From the NCBI GenBank assembly GCA_021199475.1, contig JAJQHZ010000111.1:1-43613 (forward strand): a DNA stretch of 43,613 bases, read 5' to 3'. Under the pieces are notes generated by a model. It searched no databases. It was given only the letters and a program-made list of their open reading frames with translations, and was not told the origin of the DNA. Both the position numbers and the translations under genes were made by a program. Every line of letters starts with the position of its first letter. Positions within the stretch are counted from its first letter, which is position 1. This DNA comes from Lachnospiraceae bacterium (GTDB lineage Bacteria > Bacillota > Clostridia > Lachnospirales > Lachnospiraceae). Shown in pieces: positions 8,559 to 16,895 of the stretch.

Positions 8559-10229
8559 TTGAGTAACATTGTGGATGAAATGGTAAGCTACGCCAATGAA
8601 GGTCGCGCTGAAGCGCGAGGGCGTGGCCTGCGTCCTGCATCAAAAAGCGATGCAGGACATGAGATTTCAAAGCGGCGCACGTTTGCTATTATTTCGCACC
8701 CGGATGCGGGTAAGACGACCCTGACGGAGAAGTTTTTGCTCTATGGCGGGGCAATCAATCTCGCTGGGTCTGTGAAGGGAAAGGCGACGGCACGTCATGC
8801 AGTTTCGGACTGGATGGAGATTGAGAAGGAGAGAGGTATCTCGGTGACCTCATCGGTGCTGCAGTTTAATTACGACGGATACTGTATCAATATTTTGGAT
8901 ACACCGGGTCATCAGGACTTTTCTGAGGATACGTACCGGACGTTGATGGCGGCGGATTCGGCGGTGATGGTGATTGACGCGTCGAAGGGTGTGGAGGCGC
9001 AGACGCGCAAGCTGTTCAAGGTCTGCGTGATGCGTCATATTCCGATTTTTACGTTTATCAACAAGCTTGACCGCGACGCGAATGACACGTTCGAGCTGCT
9101 GGATGAGATTGAAAAGGAGCTGGGCATCGCGACCTGCCCGATCAACTGGCCGATCGGCTCGGGCAAGAATTTTAAAGGCGTTTACGAGCGGGCGAGCCGC
9201 AAGGTGATGACGTTCACGGATACGCAGAAGGGGACGAAAGCCGGCGTGGCGACGGAGATTGATGTGGACGCGCCGGAGCTGGAGGCATTCATTGGCACGG
9301 ATAATAAAGAAACTCTTCTCGAGGAGATTGAGCTTCTGGACGGGGCTTCCGCGGAATTTGACCAGGAGAAGGTGAGCACGGGCGAGCTTTCACCGGTGTT
9401 CTTTGGCTCTGCGCTGACCAATTTCGGCGTGGAGGTGTTTTTAAAGCATTTTCTTCAGATGACGACGCCGCCGCTGCCGCGCAAGGCGGACTGCGGCATG
9501 ATAGACCCGATGAAAGAGGATTTTTCTGCGTTTGTGTTTAAGATTCAGGCAAATATGAACAAGGCACACCGCGACCGCGTGGCTTTCATGCGCATCTGCT
9601 CCGGCCGGTTCGATGCGGGCATGGAGGTTTATCATGTGCAGGGCGACCGGACACAGCGGCTGTCACAGCCGCAGCAGATGATGGCGCAGGAGCGGCATGT
9701 TGTGCAGGAGGCCTATGCCGGGGATATCATCGGCGTCTTTGATCCGGGCATTTTTTCCATCGGCGACACAATCTGTATGCCGGGCAAAAAGTTTGCCTAC
9801 GAGGGCATCCCGACCTTCGCGCCGGAGCATTTTGCGCGGGTGCGTCAGGTGGATACGATGAAGCGCAAGCAGTTTGTCAAGGGTATCACGCAGATTGCTC
9901 AGGAGGGCGCGATCCAGATTTTCCAGGAATCCGGCTCCGGCATGGAAGAGATTATTGTAGGTGTCGTCGGAGTCCTGCAGTTCGATGTACTCAAATACCG
10001 CCTGGAGAATGAATATAAAGTGGAGATCCGGATGGATATGCTGCCCTACGAGTACATCCGCTGGATTGAGAATGAGGATATTGACCTGGATCATCTGGTC
10101 GGAACCTCGGATATGAAGAAAATCCGCGACCTCAAGGGACGCCCGCTGCTTCTGTTTATCAACAGCTGGTCCGTCGGGATGGTGCTGGAGCGAAACGAGG
10201 GTCTGCGCCTGGCGGAATTCGGGCGCTGA
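8559..10229 (+). CDS. prfC: Peptide chain release factor 3 (PrfC/RF3)
   Basis: RF3 is a translational GTPase that recycles RF1/RF2 from the ribosome after peptide release. The 556-residue protein shows G1 SHPDAGKTT (46-54), G3 DTPGH, G4 NKLD and the RF3-type insert region. The TTG at 8559 is preferred because GGAGG (8547-8551) sits seven bases before it; the in-frame ATG at 8538 has no ribosome site. Residues about 15-35 (Gly/Arg/Ala-rich) are an insertion between the short N-terminal helix and ISKRRTF, where relatives run straight into the GTPase domain. Its DNA contains two perfect inverted repeats. The insertion precedes the G1 loop and probably leaves the protein functional. Confidence 0.93.
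   Translation: MSNIVDEMVSYANEGRAEARGRGLRPASKSDAGHEISKRRTFAIISHPDAGKTTLTEKFLLYGGAINLAGSVKGKATARHAVSDWMEIEKERGISVTSSVLQFNYDGYCINILDTPGHQDFSEDTYRTLMAADSAVMVIDASKGVEAQTRKLFKVCVMRHIPIFTFINKLDRDANDTFELLDEIEKELGIATCPINWPIGSGKNFKGVYERASRKVMTFTDTQKGTKAGVATEIDVDAPELEAFIGTDNKETLLEEIELLDGASAEFDQEKVSTGELSPVFFGSALTNFGVEVFLKHFLQMTTPPLPRKADCGMIDPMKEDFSAFVFKIQANMNKAHRDRVAFMRICSGRFDAGMEVYHVQGDRTQRLSQPQQMMAQERHVVQEAYAGDIIGVFDPGIFSIGDTICMPGKKFAYEGIPTFAPEHFARVRQVDTMKRKQFVKGITQIAQEGAIQIFQESGSGMEEIIVGVVGVLQFDVLKYRLENEYKVEIRMDMLPYEYIRWIENEDIDLDHLVGTSDMKKIRDLKGRPLLLFINSWSVGMVLERNEGLRLAEFGR
8603..8658. repeat. Two-hairpin element inserted in frame in prfC
   Basis: TCGCGC (8603-8608), loop TGAA, GCGCGA (8613-8618) forms a perfect 6-base stem. 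GTCCTGCATC (8632-8641), 7-base loop, GATGCAGGAC (8649-8658) forms a perfect 10-base stem. Both lie in the stretch encoding the extra residues of RF3. Confidence 0.8.
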
Positions 10230-10272
10230 GAGATACCGCAGGATGAGCTGCCGGCAAATTTTCAGAAAAATA

Positions 10273-10301
10273 TTGACAGATAATGGTTGGACATTTATAA
10301 C
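10273..10301 (+). promoter_or_regulatory. Sigma-A promoter of the asp23-nusB-xse operon
   Basis: TTGACA (10273-10278) and TATAAC (10296-10301) are exactly 17 bases apart, about 100 bases before the asp23/gls24 gene. The leader between them carries a duplicated 17-base motif. Confidence 0.75.
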
Positions 10302-10306
10302 ATGAA

Positions 10307-10370
10307 GTAACAGTTCCGAACAGCATGGCAGGCGGCCTGTGGTTTGTTTGTTCGTAACAGTTCCGAACAG
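10307..10370. repeat. Duplicated 17-base motif in the operon leader
   Basis: GTAACAGTTCCGAACAG occurs identically at 10307-10323 and 10354-10370. Related copies lie at 12520-12533, before xseB, and at 21223-21246, after spoIVB. Confidence 0.85.
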
Positions 10371-10402
10371 TATCAAAATGAAAAATCACACGGAGGTTTT
10401 TT

Positions 10403-10786
10403 ATGGAAAACGCAGAGGTTCACACCTATAAATTGGAAAATGACGAGCAGTTTGGCGAGGTGCGCATCGCGGACGAGGTGGTCGCAATGATTGCCGGCCT
10501 GGCCGCGTCCGAGGTGGAGGGCGTTGCCTCGATGGCGGGCAACGTGACGCGTGACCTGATCAACAAGCTCAGTATGAAGAGCCTGTCGAAGGGCGTTCGC
10601 ATTACGGTGGAGGATAAGACCGTAACGGTGGCGCTGGCGGTCAATATCCGTTACGGCTATAATGTACCGGATACCAGCGCGCAGATTCAGGAGAAGGTAA
10701 AGACAGCAATCGAGATGATGACTGGCCTGACAGTGGCGGCTGTGAATGTCAAGATTGTGAATGTACAGATGGATGAGAGTGAGTAA
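10403..10786 (+). CDS. Asp23/Gls24 family envelope stress protein
   Basis: The protein is 127 residues with the Asp23/Gls24 domain over most of its length. The hallmark ADEVVAMIAGLAASEVEGVASM (positions about 20-41) is followed by KGVRITVEDKTVTVALAVNIRYGYN. Members associate with the cell envelope and are linked to cell-wall or alkaline stress; no catalytic activity is known. In many Clostridia a member stands just before nusB, as here, where the stop overlaps the nusB ATG by one base. The start has a good CGGAGG site (10391-10396). It is the first gene of the long operon that runs to recN. Confidence 0.9.
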   Translation: MENAEVHTYKLENDEQFGEVRIADEVVAMIAGLAASEVEGVASMAGNVTRDLINKLSMKSLSKGVRITVEDKTVTVALAVNIRYGYNVPDTSAQIQEKVKTAIEMMTGLTVAAVNVKIVNVQMDESE

Positions 10787-11208
10787 TGAAAAGAAGCGAA
10801 ATCAGGGAAAATGTATTTAAGCTTGTTTTTTGCGGGGATTTTTACAGTATGGATGAGATCCCCGGGCAGGTAGAACGCTATTTTGAGGAGGCGGCTCTGC
10901 CGGATGAGGAGACCGGGCTTGCCGTATTTAGCGAGGAAGACCGGGCGGCCATCACGGAGCGCTTTGACCAGATAAAGAGCCGCATTGACGAGATTGATGC
11001 GAAGATCAATGAGGTGGCAAAGGGCTGGAAAACGGACCGCATGGGAAAGGCGGAGCTGGCGATTCTGCGTCTGGCGGTATTTGAGATGCTTTATGATGAA
11101 GGCGTTCCTGTGAAGGTGGCGATCAATGAGGCGGTGGAGCTTGCGAAAAAGTATGGCGGAGACGATGCCGCGTCGTTCGTAAACGGGGTATTGGCGAAGC
11201 TCACCTGA
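10786..11208 (+). CDS. nusB: Transcription antitermination protein NusB
   Basis: NusB, with NusE (S10), binds boxA RNA and supports antitermination of rRNA transcription. The 140-residue protein is all-helical in appearance. It starts with the typical RSEIRENVFKLVF and ends with the conserved block AELAILRLAVFEML, then PVKVAINEAVELAKKYG and ASFVNGVL. Length is normal. The ATG overlaps the preceding stop (TAATG), so translation is coupled to the upstream gene. The next gene, xseA, starts 12 bases after the stop. Confidence 0.95.
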   Translation: MKRSEIRENVFKLVFCGDFYSMDEIPGQVERYFEEAALPDEETGLAVFSEEDRAAITERFDQIKSRIDEIDAKINEVAKGWKTDRMGKAELAILRLAVFEMLYDEGVPVKVAINEAVELAKKYGGDDAASFVNGVLAKLT

Positions 11209-11220
11209 GAGAGTAAAAGG

Positions 11221-12429
11221 ATGCGTCAGAAGGTTTATTCGGTCGGACAGATTAACAGCTATATTAAAAATATGTTCACGCAGGATTTTGTGCTGAACCG
11301 GGTCAGCATTCAGGGGGAGGTCTCGAATTGCAAGTACCACTCATCGGGACACATCTATTTTTCCCTGAAGGATGCGACGGGAACCATTGCCTGTATTTTA
11401 TTTGCCAGTGCCAGAAGGGAACTGGCTTTTCGGCTATCTGACGGAATGCAGGTCGTGGCGGACGGCAGTGTGAACGTCTATGAGAGAGATGGCAAATACC
11501 AGCTGTATGTCTCCAGGGTCCGGCAGAGCGGAGCGGGGATGCTCTATGAACGGTTCCTGGCTTTGAAGCAGGAGCTCGAGGAAATGGGGATGTTTTCCCC
11601 TGAGTACAAACAGCCGATTCCCGCATTTGTGAGAAAGCTGGGCGTTGTGACGGCCCCGACCGGGGCGGCGGTGCGCGATATTATCAATGTCTCTACGCGG
11701 CGCAGCCCGGGGATTCAGATAATCCTCTATCCGGCGAAGGTACAGGGCGACGGCGCGGCGGAGAGTGTGGCAGACGGGCTTCGCGCTTTGGACGCGCTGG
11801 GGCTGGATGTGATCATTGTGGGGCGCGGTGGCGGCTCGATTGAGGATTTGTGGGCATTTAATGAGGAAGTGGTTGCCCGGGCGATTTTTGAATGCCGGAC
11901 GCCGGTGATTTCGGCGGTCGGGCATGAGACGGACACAACGATAGCGGATTTTGCGGCGGATTTGCGCGCGCCCACGCCATCAGCGGCGGCGGAGCTGGCG
12001 GTGCCGGATGTGATGGCGATTGCGGAAAGTCTGCAGATGCGCCGGGAGTCTCTGGATCGGCTGATGAAAAGCCGGATTTCAGATAACCGGACGCGGGCGC
12101 AGATGCGCAGGCTGCGGCTGGAGCATGCATCGCCGGCTGCCCGTGTGTGGGAACAGCGGCAGCGGCTTTCGAATCTGGAAGAGGAGATCCAAAACCGTAT
12201 GCAGCAGCTTCTGGAGAGGCGCAGAGCGGCGCTTGCTTTGTATGCGGAGAAGCTGAAGAATGTGTCGCCGCTGGAAAAGCTGGCTCAGGGCTATGCCTGT
12301 GTCACGGATGAGGCTGGAAGCCGCGTGCATTCGGTGCAGGGAGTTTATCCTGGAGAGGTGCTGCGCATTTATGTCAGGGACGGATGCATAGAGGCGGAGA
12401 CCAAAAAGGTGGAGAAAATCCAATTGTAG
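11221..12429 (+). CDS. xseA: Exodeoxyribonuclease VII large subunit XseA
   Basis: XseA is the catalytic subunit of exonuclease VII, which degrades single-stranded DNA into short oligonucleotides. The 402-residue protein has an N-terminal OB-fold (about 1-100, beginning YSVGQINSYIK). The catalytic domain carries RGGGSIEDLWAFN and VGHETDTTIADFAADLRAPTPS, and a coiled-coil region (about 265-350) binds XseB. AAAGG just before the ATG is the likely ribosome site. The small subunit follows after a 166-base gap, longer than usual, which contains a copy of the dispersed GTAACAGTTCC motif. Confidence 0.95.
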   Translation: MRQKVYSVGQINSYIKNMFTQDFVLNRVSIQGEVSNCKYHSSGHIYFSLKDATGTIACILFASARRELAFRLSDGMQVVADGSVNVYERDGKYQLYVSRVRQSGAGMLYERFLALKQELEEMGMFSPEYKQPIPAFVRKLGVVTAPTGAAVRDIINVSTRRSPGIQIILYPAKVQGDGAAESVADGLRALDALGLDVIIVGRGGGSIEDLWAFNEEVVARAIFECRTPVISAVGHETDTTIADFAADLRAPTPSAAAELAVPDVMAIAESLQMRRESLDRLMKSRISDNRTRAQMRRLRLEHASPAARVWEQRQRLSNLEEEIQNRMQQLLERRRAALALYAEKLKNVSPLEKLAQGYACVTDEAGSRVHSVQGVYPGEVLRIYVRDGCIEAETKKVEKIQL

Positions 12430-12595
12430 TACGACAACCGATTTTTGCCGCACGAGGGCTGCGTTGGGGCTTTTGCGGTCTCTGATTCGCGCGTTAGGCG
12501 GTGCCAGATGCACAGTTATTTCGTAACAGTTCCTTACCTTAAGAGGAAAAGGAGACGACGGGGAAATGGTGGATTCGATGAGGGAGGACGGGAAA

Positions 12596-12865
12596 ATGGC
12601 AATTACGAGAACCAATGACGGGAAACAGCCAGAGCCGATGATGGAACCTGAAATGACGACGGATTCGGAACTTTCCCTGGAGGAATCTTTTGAAAAGCTG
12701 GATGGGCTGCTATCCCGCATGGAGGACAGGGAGATTCCTCTTGAGGAGGCATTTACCCTGTATCAGCAGGGAGTGGAGCTTTTGCGCAGGTGCAATGAGA
12801 AGATCGATACTGTGGAAAAGAAGATTCTGGTAATGAATGGAGATGGTGGATTTGACGAATTTTGA
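12596..12865 (+). CDS. xseB: Exodeoxyribonuclease VII small subunit XseB
   Basis: XseB binds the coiled coil of XseA. Residues about 27-80 show the family core LEESFEKLDGLLSRME and PLEEAFTLYQQGVELLRRC. The ATG at 12596 is preferred because GGAGG (12583-12587) precedes it at 8 bases. In-frame ATGs at 12566 (weaker site, 99 residues) and 12578 are possible. The 89-residue product is slightly longer than typical because of a Pro/Met/Glu-rich N-terminal tail. Its end overlaps the ispA start by 29 bases, so the two are translationally coupled. Confidence 0.88.
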   Translation: MAITRTNDGKQPEPMMEPEMTTDSELSLEESFEKLDGLLSRMEDREIPLEEAFTLYQQGVELLRRCNEKIDTVEKKILVMNGDGGFDEF

Positions 12866-13742
12866 CGATCAGATGAAAAAGCGCGTGACGGAGATCAGGA
12901 GCATTATTGAGGGATATCTGCCGGAGGCGGAGGGGTTCCAGCGGACGCTTTTGGATGCCCTGGATTACAGTATGCTGGTCGGCGGCAAAAAGCTCCGTCC
13001 GCTTCTGATGCAGCAGACCTATGCGATGTTTGGCGGGACCTCCGGGGCGATCCGCCCGTTTATGGCAGCGATCGAGATGATTCATACCCATTCTCTGATC
13101 CATGATGATCTGCCCGCGCTGGACAATGATGAATACCGCCGGGGCAAAAAGACGACCCATGTGGTCTATGGTGAGGCGATGGCCATACTCGCCGGGGACG
13201 CTCTTTTGAACCTGGCTTATGAGACGGCTGCGAAAGCATTTTCGGAAGATCCGGGCAACCCGGATGTGGCGCGCGCATTTGAGATCCTGACCAGAAAGAC
13301 CGGCGCGTATGGGATGCTTGGCGGACAGTCGGTGGATGTGGAATATGTGGGGAAACCGCTGACGGACGAGCAGCTGTATTTTATCTACAGCATGAAGACC
13401 GGCGCCCTGATTGAAGCATCCATGATGGTCGGAGCGGCACTGGCCGGTGCATCCGCGCAGGAGCTGGAGCAGGTCGAAGCGGCGGCACGCTGCATTGGGA
13501 TGGCGTTCCAGATTCAGGACGATATTCTGGACGTGACCGGCAATCAGGAAGATCTGGGAAAGCCGGTGAACAGCGATGAGAAAAACCAGAAGACGACCTG
13601 GGTGAGTGTCCATGGTCTTGAACAGGCGAGGGAGGACGTCGAGCGGTACTCCAGAGAGGCGGTGCGGCTGTTGAGAGAGCTGCCTTATGAGAATGAATTT
13701 CTCGATGAACTGATCCTGAACCTGATACATCGGACAGTCTGA
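12837..13742 (+). CDS. ispA: Polyprenyl (farnesyl) diphosphate synthase IspA
   Basis: This enzyme condenses isopentenyl diphosphate with allylic diphosphates to make geranyl or farnesyl diphosphate, the precursor of undecaprenyl carriers. The 301-residue protein has both aspartate-rich motifs: DDLPALD at residues 90-96 (bacterial DDxxxxD form) and DDILD at 228-232. GGKKLRP (about 49-55) binds diphosphate. The bacterial-type first motif and the position between xseB and dxs favour farnesyl diphosphate synthase. It overlaps xseB by 29 bases; a second in-frame ATG is at 12843. It and dxs place two isoprenoid steps in one operon. Confidence 0.93.
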   Translation: MEMVDLTNFDDQMKKRVTEIRSIIEGYLPEAEGFQRTLLDALDYSMLVGGKKLRPLLMQQTYAMFGGTSGAIRPFMAAIEMIHTHSLIHDDLPALDNDEYRRGKKTTHVVYGEAMAILAGDALLNLAYETAAKAFSEDPGNPDVARAFEILTRKTGAYGMLGGQSVDVEYVGKPLTDEQLYFIYSMKTGALIEASMMVGAALAGASAQELEQVEAAARCIGMAFQIQDDILDVTGNQEDLGKPVNSDEKNQKTTWVSVHGLEQAREDVERYSREAVRLLRELPYENEFLDELILNLIHRTV

Positions 13743-13762
13743 ACAGATACCTTTTATTTATA

Positions 13763-15652
13763 ATGTACAAAAGCGGGGAGGCGGCGCATATTTTTCTGGA
13801 ACAGATTCAGGAAGTAAATGACATTAAAAAAATCGACCGGAAGGACTTACCGGCTCTCGCGCAGGAGATCCGGGATTTCCTGATTCAGAAAATCAGTGAG
13901 ACCGGCGGGCATCTGGCGTCGAACCTGGGTGTGGTGGAGCTGACGATGGCGCTTCATCTGGCACTGGATCTGCCGCAGGATAAGCTGATCTGGGATGTCG
14001 GTCACCAGTCATACACGCATAAGATTCTGACCGGGCGCAAGGCCGGATTCGATCAGCTGCGCAAGTACGGGGGAATGAGCGGATTCCCGAAACGCAAGGA
14101 GAGCGACTGCGACGCATTTGACACCGGACACAGCTCAACTTCGGTTTCTGCGGGCCTCGGGTACGTCTGCGCGCGTGATATTCAGGGAGAGGATTATACG
14201 GTCGTCTCGGTGATCGGGGATGGCGCACTCACGGGCGGCATGGCATACGAGGCACTGAACAATGCGGCACAGCTGAAAACGAATTTTATCATTGTCTTAA
14301 ATGACAACAATATGTCCATATCGGAAAATGTCGGCGGAATCTCTGCTTATCTGGGCAATATCCGGACGGCGCAGTCTTATACAAAGTTTAAAGCGGATCT
14401 GGAAAACAAACTAAACAAAATTCCGGTTTACGGCGACCCGCTGGTGCGTGGCATCCGCAGGACCAAGCAGGGTCTCAAACAGATGATTGTGCCTGGAATG
14501 TTTTTTGAAGAGATGGGGCTGACCTATCTGGGGCCAGTGGACGGCCATAATATCGCGCAGGTGCAGCGGGTGCTGAATGATGCGAAGCGTGTGAACGGCG
14601 CGGTGCTTGTCCATGTGGTTACCAAAAAAGGCAAAGGCTATGAGCCGGCAGAGCGCATGCCGGCGCGCTTCCATGGCGCGGAGCCGTTTGACCCTGCGAC
14701 CGGTCTGCCGGCAGCGCGAAAGAAAAAGGCGGCGTACACGGATGTATTTTCCACGGTTATGTGCAAAATGGGCGCCCGGGAGCCGAAGCTTGTGGCGGTG
14801 ACAGCTGCGATGCCGGACGGCACTGGCCTGAAGCGTTTCCGCAATATGTACAGAGACCGCTTTTTTGATGTGGGAATAGCCGAGGCGCACGCGGTAACGT
14901 TTGCCGCCGGGCTGGCGGCAGGAGGACTCAAGCCTGTGGTGGCCGTCTATTCCTCTTTTTTGCAGCGGGCTTACGATCAGATCATTCATGACGTCTGTAT
15001 CCAGAATCTTCCGGTCGTGTTTGCGATTGACCGGGCCGGACTGGTCGGCAGCGACGGCGAGACCCATCAGGGGATTTTTGATCTGTCTTACCTGTCAGAG
15101 ATTCCGAATATGTGTGTGATGGCTCCGAAGAACAAATGGGAGCTTGCGGATATGCTGAAGTACGCGATTGCCTACGAGGGGCCGATTGCTTTGCGCTATC
15201 CGAGAGGAGAGGCCTATGATGGCCTGCAGGAATTTCGTGAGCCGATTGTCTATGGGAAAAGTGAAATTATCTATGACGAATGCTCCCTTGCGCTGGTGGC
15301 GGTCGGCAGCATGGTGAAAACAGCGCTGGAGGTGCGCGCACTGCTGAAAAATCTGGGCTATGGCTGTACCATTGTGAACGCGCGGTTTGTAAAGCCGGTT
15401 GACGAGGAAATGCTTTCTTATCTGGCGAAGGATCACAGCCTGATTGTAACGATGGAGGAGAATGTCCGCACAGGCGGGTTTGGTGAAAAGGTACTTGAAT
15501 ACTATAGTGATGTACAGGCAGATGTACGTGTCATGCAGATCGCGCTTCCGGATGATTACATCGAGCATGGGAACGTGGATGTACTCAAAGCGGAGGCCTG
15601 CATTGATGCCGTCTCCATCTTTAAGAAAATTGTGGCGGAGTATCTGCCGTGA
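13763..15652 (+). CDS. dxs: 1-deoxy-D-xylulose-5-phosphate synthase Dxs
   Basis: Dxs condenses pyruvate and glyceraldehyde 3-phosphate using thiamine diphosphate, the first step of the MEP isoprenoid pathway. From the ATG the protein has 629 residues. GGHLASNLG (48-56), DVGHQSYTHKILTGR (78-92) and the thiamine motif GDGALTGG (152-159) are present, and DVGIAEAHA carries the catalytic Glu. A transketolase C-terminal domain follows. The start is odd. The ATG at 13763 has no ribosome site, while a strong GGGGAGG (13775-13781) lies inside the reading frame, eight bases before an ATT at 13790. Starting there would give FLEQIQ..., closer to the usual Dxs N-terminus. Confidence 0.93.
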   Translation: MYKSGEAAHIFLEQIQEVNDIKKIDRKDLPALAQEIRDFLIQKISETGGHLASNLGVVELTMALHLALDLPQDKLIWDVGHQSYTHKILTGRKAGFDQLRKYGGMSGFPKRKESDCDAFDTGHSSTSVSAGLGYVCARDIQGEDYTVVSVIGDGALTGGMAYEALNNAAQLKTNFIIVLNDNNMSISENVGGISAYLGNIRTAQSYTKFKADLENKLNKIPVYGDPLVRGIRRTKQGLKQMIVPGMFFEEMGLTYLGPVDGHNIAQVQRVLNDAKRVNGAVLVHVVTKKGKGYEPAERMPARFHGAEPFDPATGLPAARKKKAAYTDVFSTVMCKMGAREPKLVAVTAAMPDGTGLKRFRNMYRDRFFDVGIAEAHAVTFAAGLAAGGLKPVVAVYSSFLQRAYDQIIHDVCIQNLPVVFAIDRAGLVGSDGETHQGIFDLSYLSEIPNMCVMAPKNKWELADMLKYAIAYEGPIALRYPRGEAYDGLQEFREPIVYGKSEIIYDECSLALVAVGSMVKTALEVRALLKNLGYGCTIVNARFVKPVDEEMLSYLAKDHSLIVTMEENVRTGGFGEKVLEYYSDVQADVRVMQIALPDDYIEHGNVDVLKAEACIDAVSIFKKIVAEYLP

Positions 15653-15743
15653 TAGTGGTTAGTGGTTAGTGGTTAGTGGATAGTGGATAGTGGTTAGTGG
15701 TTGGTGGATAGTGGTTAGTGGTTGGTGGATAGTGATTAGTGGC
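15653..15743. repeat. Heptanucleotide tandem array, 13 units
   Basis: Directly after the dxs stop there are 13 consecutive 7-base units of TAGTGGT/TAGTGGA type (variants TGGTGGA, TAGTGAT, TAGTGGC), 91 bases in all. There is no spacer, so it is not a CRISPR. The rest of the gap to tlyA contains no gene. Confidence 0.9.
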
Positions 15744-15870
15744 ATGTGGTGAGCGGGCGGGATTTAATGGCCTGCGATTCTCGCGTTAAGCGATAGGGGA
15801 TGGGTAAGCGCTGTAGTCCGTGAGCAGGAGTCGGAGGAGCTGGTTATGCGTGTTTTAAGAGGATTGGACG

Positions 15871-16782
15871 ATGAGTAAAGAGCGTCTGGATGTTTTGATG
15901 GTGCAGCAAAATCTGGCGCCTTCGCGGGAAAAGGCGAAGGCACTGATTATGGCAGGGGAGGTTCTGGTTGGCGGACAGCGCGAGGACAAGGCCGGTACGA
16001 TGGTTGACGCCGAGGCGGAAATCACCGTAAAAGGCGGAAAGCTTCGCTATGTGAGCCGGGGCGGTCTGAAGCTGGAAAAAGCGATGCAGACATTTGCCGG
16101 GGTGACGCCGGAGGGAAAGGTCTGTATGGATGTCGGAGCCTCCACCGGCGGTTTTACCGACTGTATGCTTCAGAATGGCGCGAGAAAGGTCTATGCCGTC
16201 GATGTCGGACGCGGACAGCTGGACTGGGGACTGCGCAATGACCCGCGGGTCGTCTGCATGGAGCGGACGAACATCCGTTATGTGGTGCCGGAGGACATCG
16301 ATGAGCCGCCTTCCTTTGTATCCATAGACGTCTCGTTTATTTCCCTGACCAAGGTGCTTGGCCCGGTGCGGGAGCTGATGACTGCGGATGGTGACATCAT
16401 TTGCCTTATCAAGCCGCAGTTTGAGGCCGGGCGGGAAAAGGTTGGCAAAAAAGGAGTTGTCCGGGATCCGAAGGTACACGAGGAGGTCATTCGCAGAGTG
16501 ATTGCGTATGCGGTCGGAATCGGACTTTTGGCGCAGGCACTGACGTATTCTCCGGTCAAAGGTCCGGAGGGAAACATTGAGTATCTCGTGTGGCTGAAGA
16601 AGCGGCCGGAGGCAGGGGTTTCCGGTCGAATGCAGGCCGATGACGATAAGTCTCCGGAGAGTGTTGTGCCAGAAGCAGGGATGCCGGAAGAGAAACTATC
16701 AGGGAGAGAAAATTCAGACGTTACGGTTGATCCCGAAATGATTGCCCGGACCGTGGCGGAGGCGCACGAGAAGCTGGATTAA
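15871..16782 (+). CDS. tlyA: TlyA family rRNA (cytidine-2'-O)-methyltransferase
   Basis: TlyA proteins methylate ribose positions of rRNA; older annotations call them haemolysins. Residues about 1-65 form an S4 RNA-binding domain (ERLDVLMVQQ..., KYVSRGG-like RYVSRGGLKLEKAM). The FtsJ-type SAM domain follows with DVGASTGGFTD and VYAVDVGRGQLDW. At 303 residues it is about 30 longer than usual, because an acidic Pro/Ser/Glu-rich segment (about 250-285) lies between the catalytic domain and the last helix. The start has AGAGGA upstream. Its place between dxs and nadK is standard in Clostridia. Confidence 0.93.
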   Translation: MSKERLDVLMVQQNLAPSREKAKALIMAGEVLVGGQREDKAGTMVDAEAEITVKGGKLRYVSRGGLKLEKAMQTFAGVTPEGKVCMDVGASTGGFTDCMLQNGARKVYAVDVGRGQLDWGLRNDPRVVCMERTNIRYVVPEDIDEPPSFVSIDVSFISLTKVLGPVRELMTADGDIICLIKPQFEAGREKVGKKGVVRDPKVHEEVIRRVIAYAVGIGLLAQALTYSPVKGPEGNIEYLVWLKKRPEAGVSGRMQADDDKSPESVVPEAGMPEEKLSGRENSDVTVDPEMIARTVAEAHEKLD

Positions 16783-16895
16783 GGACGAACATCGTTATGT
16801 CCTTTGCACTTTGCGTGTCGGATGCGCGGTTGCCTGATTGCCGGAAGCTTTCCTGTAGCTGGCAGAATGATAGGTCATGCATAAAGAGGTAGCTC

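Noticed and set aside
12753-13730. A 325-codon minus-strand frame opposite ispA
   Set aside because: Shadow of a clear, motif-bearing gene (ispA) with operon context.
15653-15743. Possible CRISPR array
   Set aside because: Units are seven bases with no spacers; it is a simple tandem repeat.
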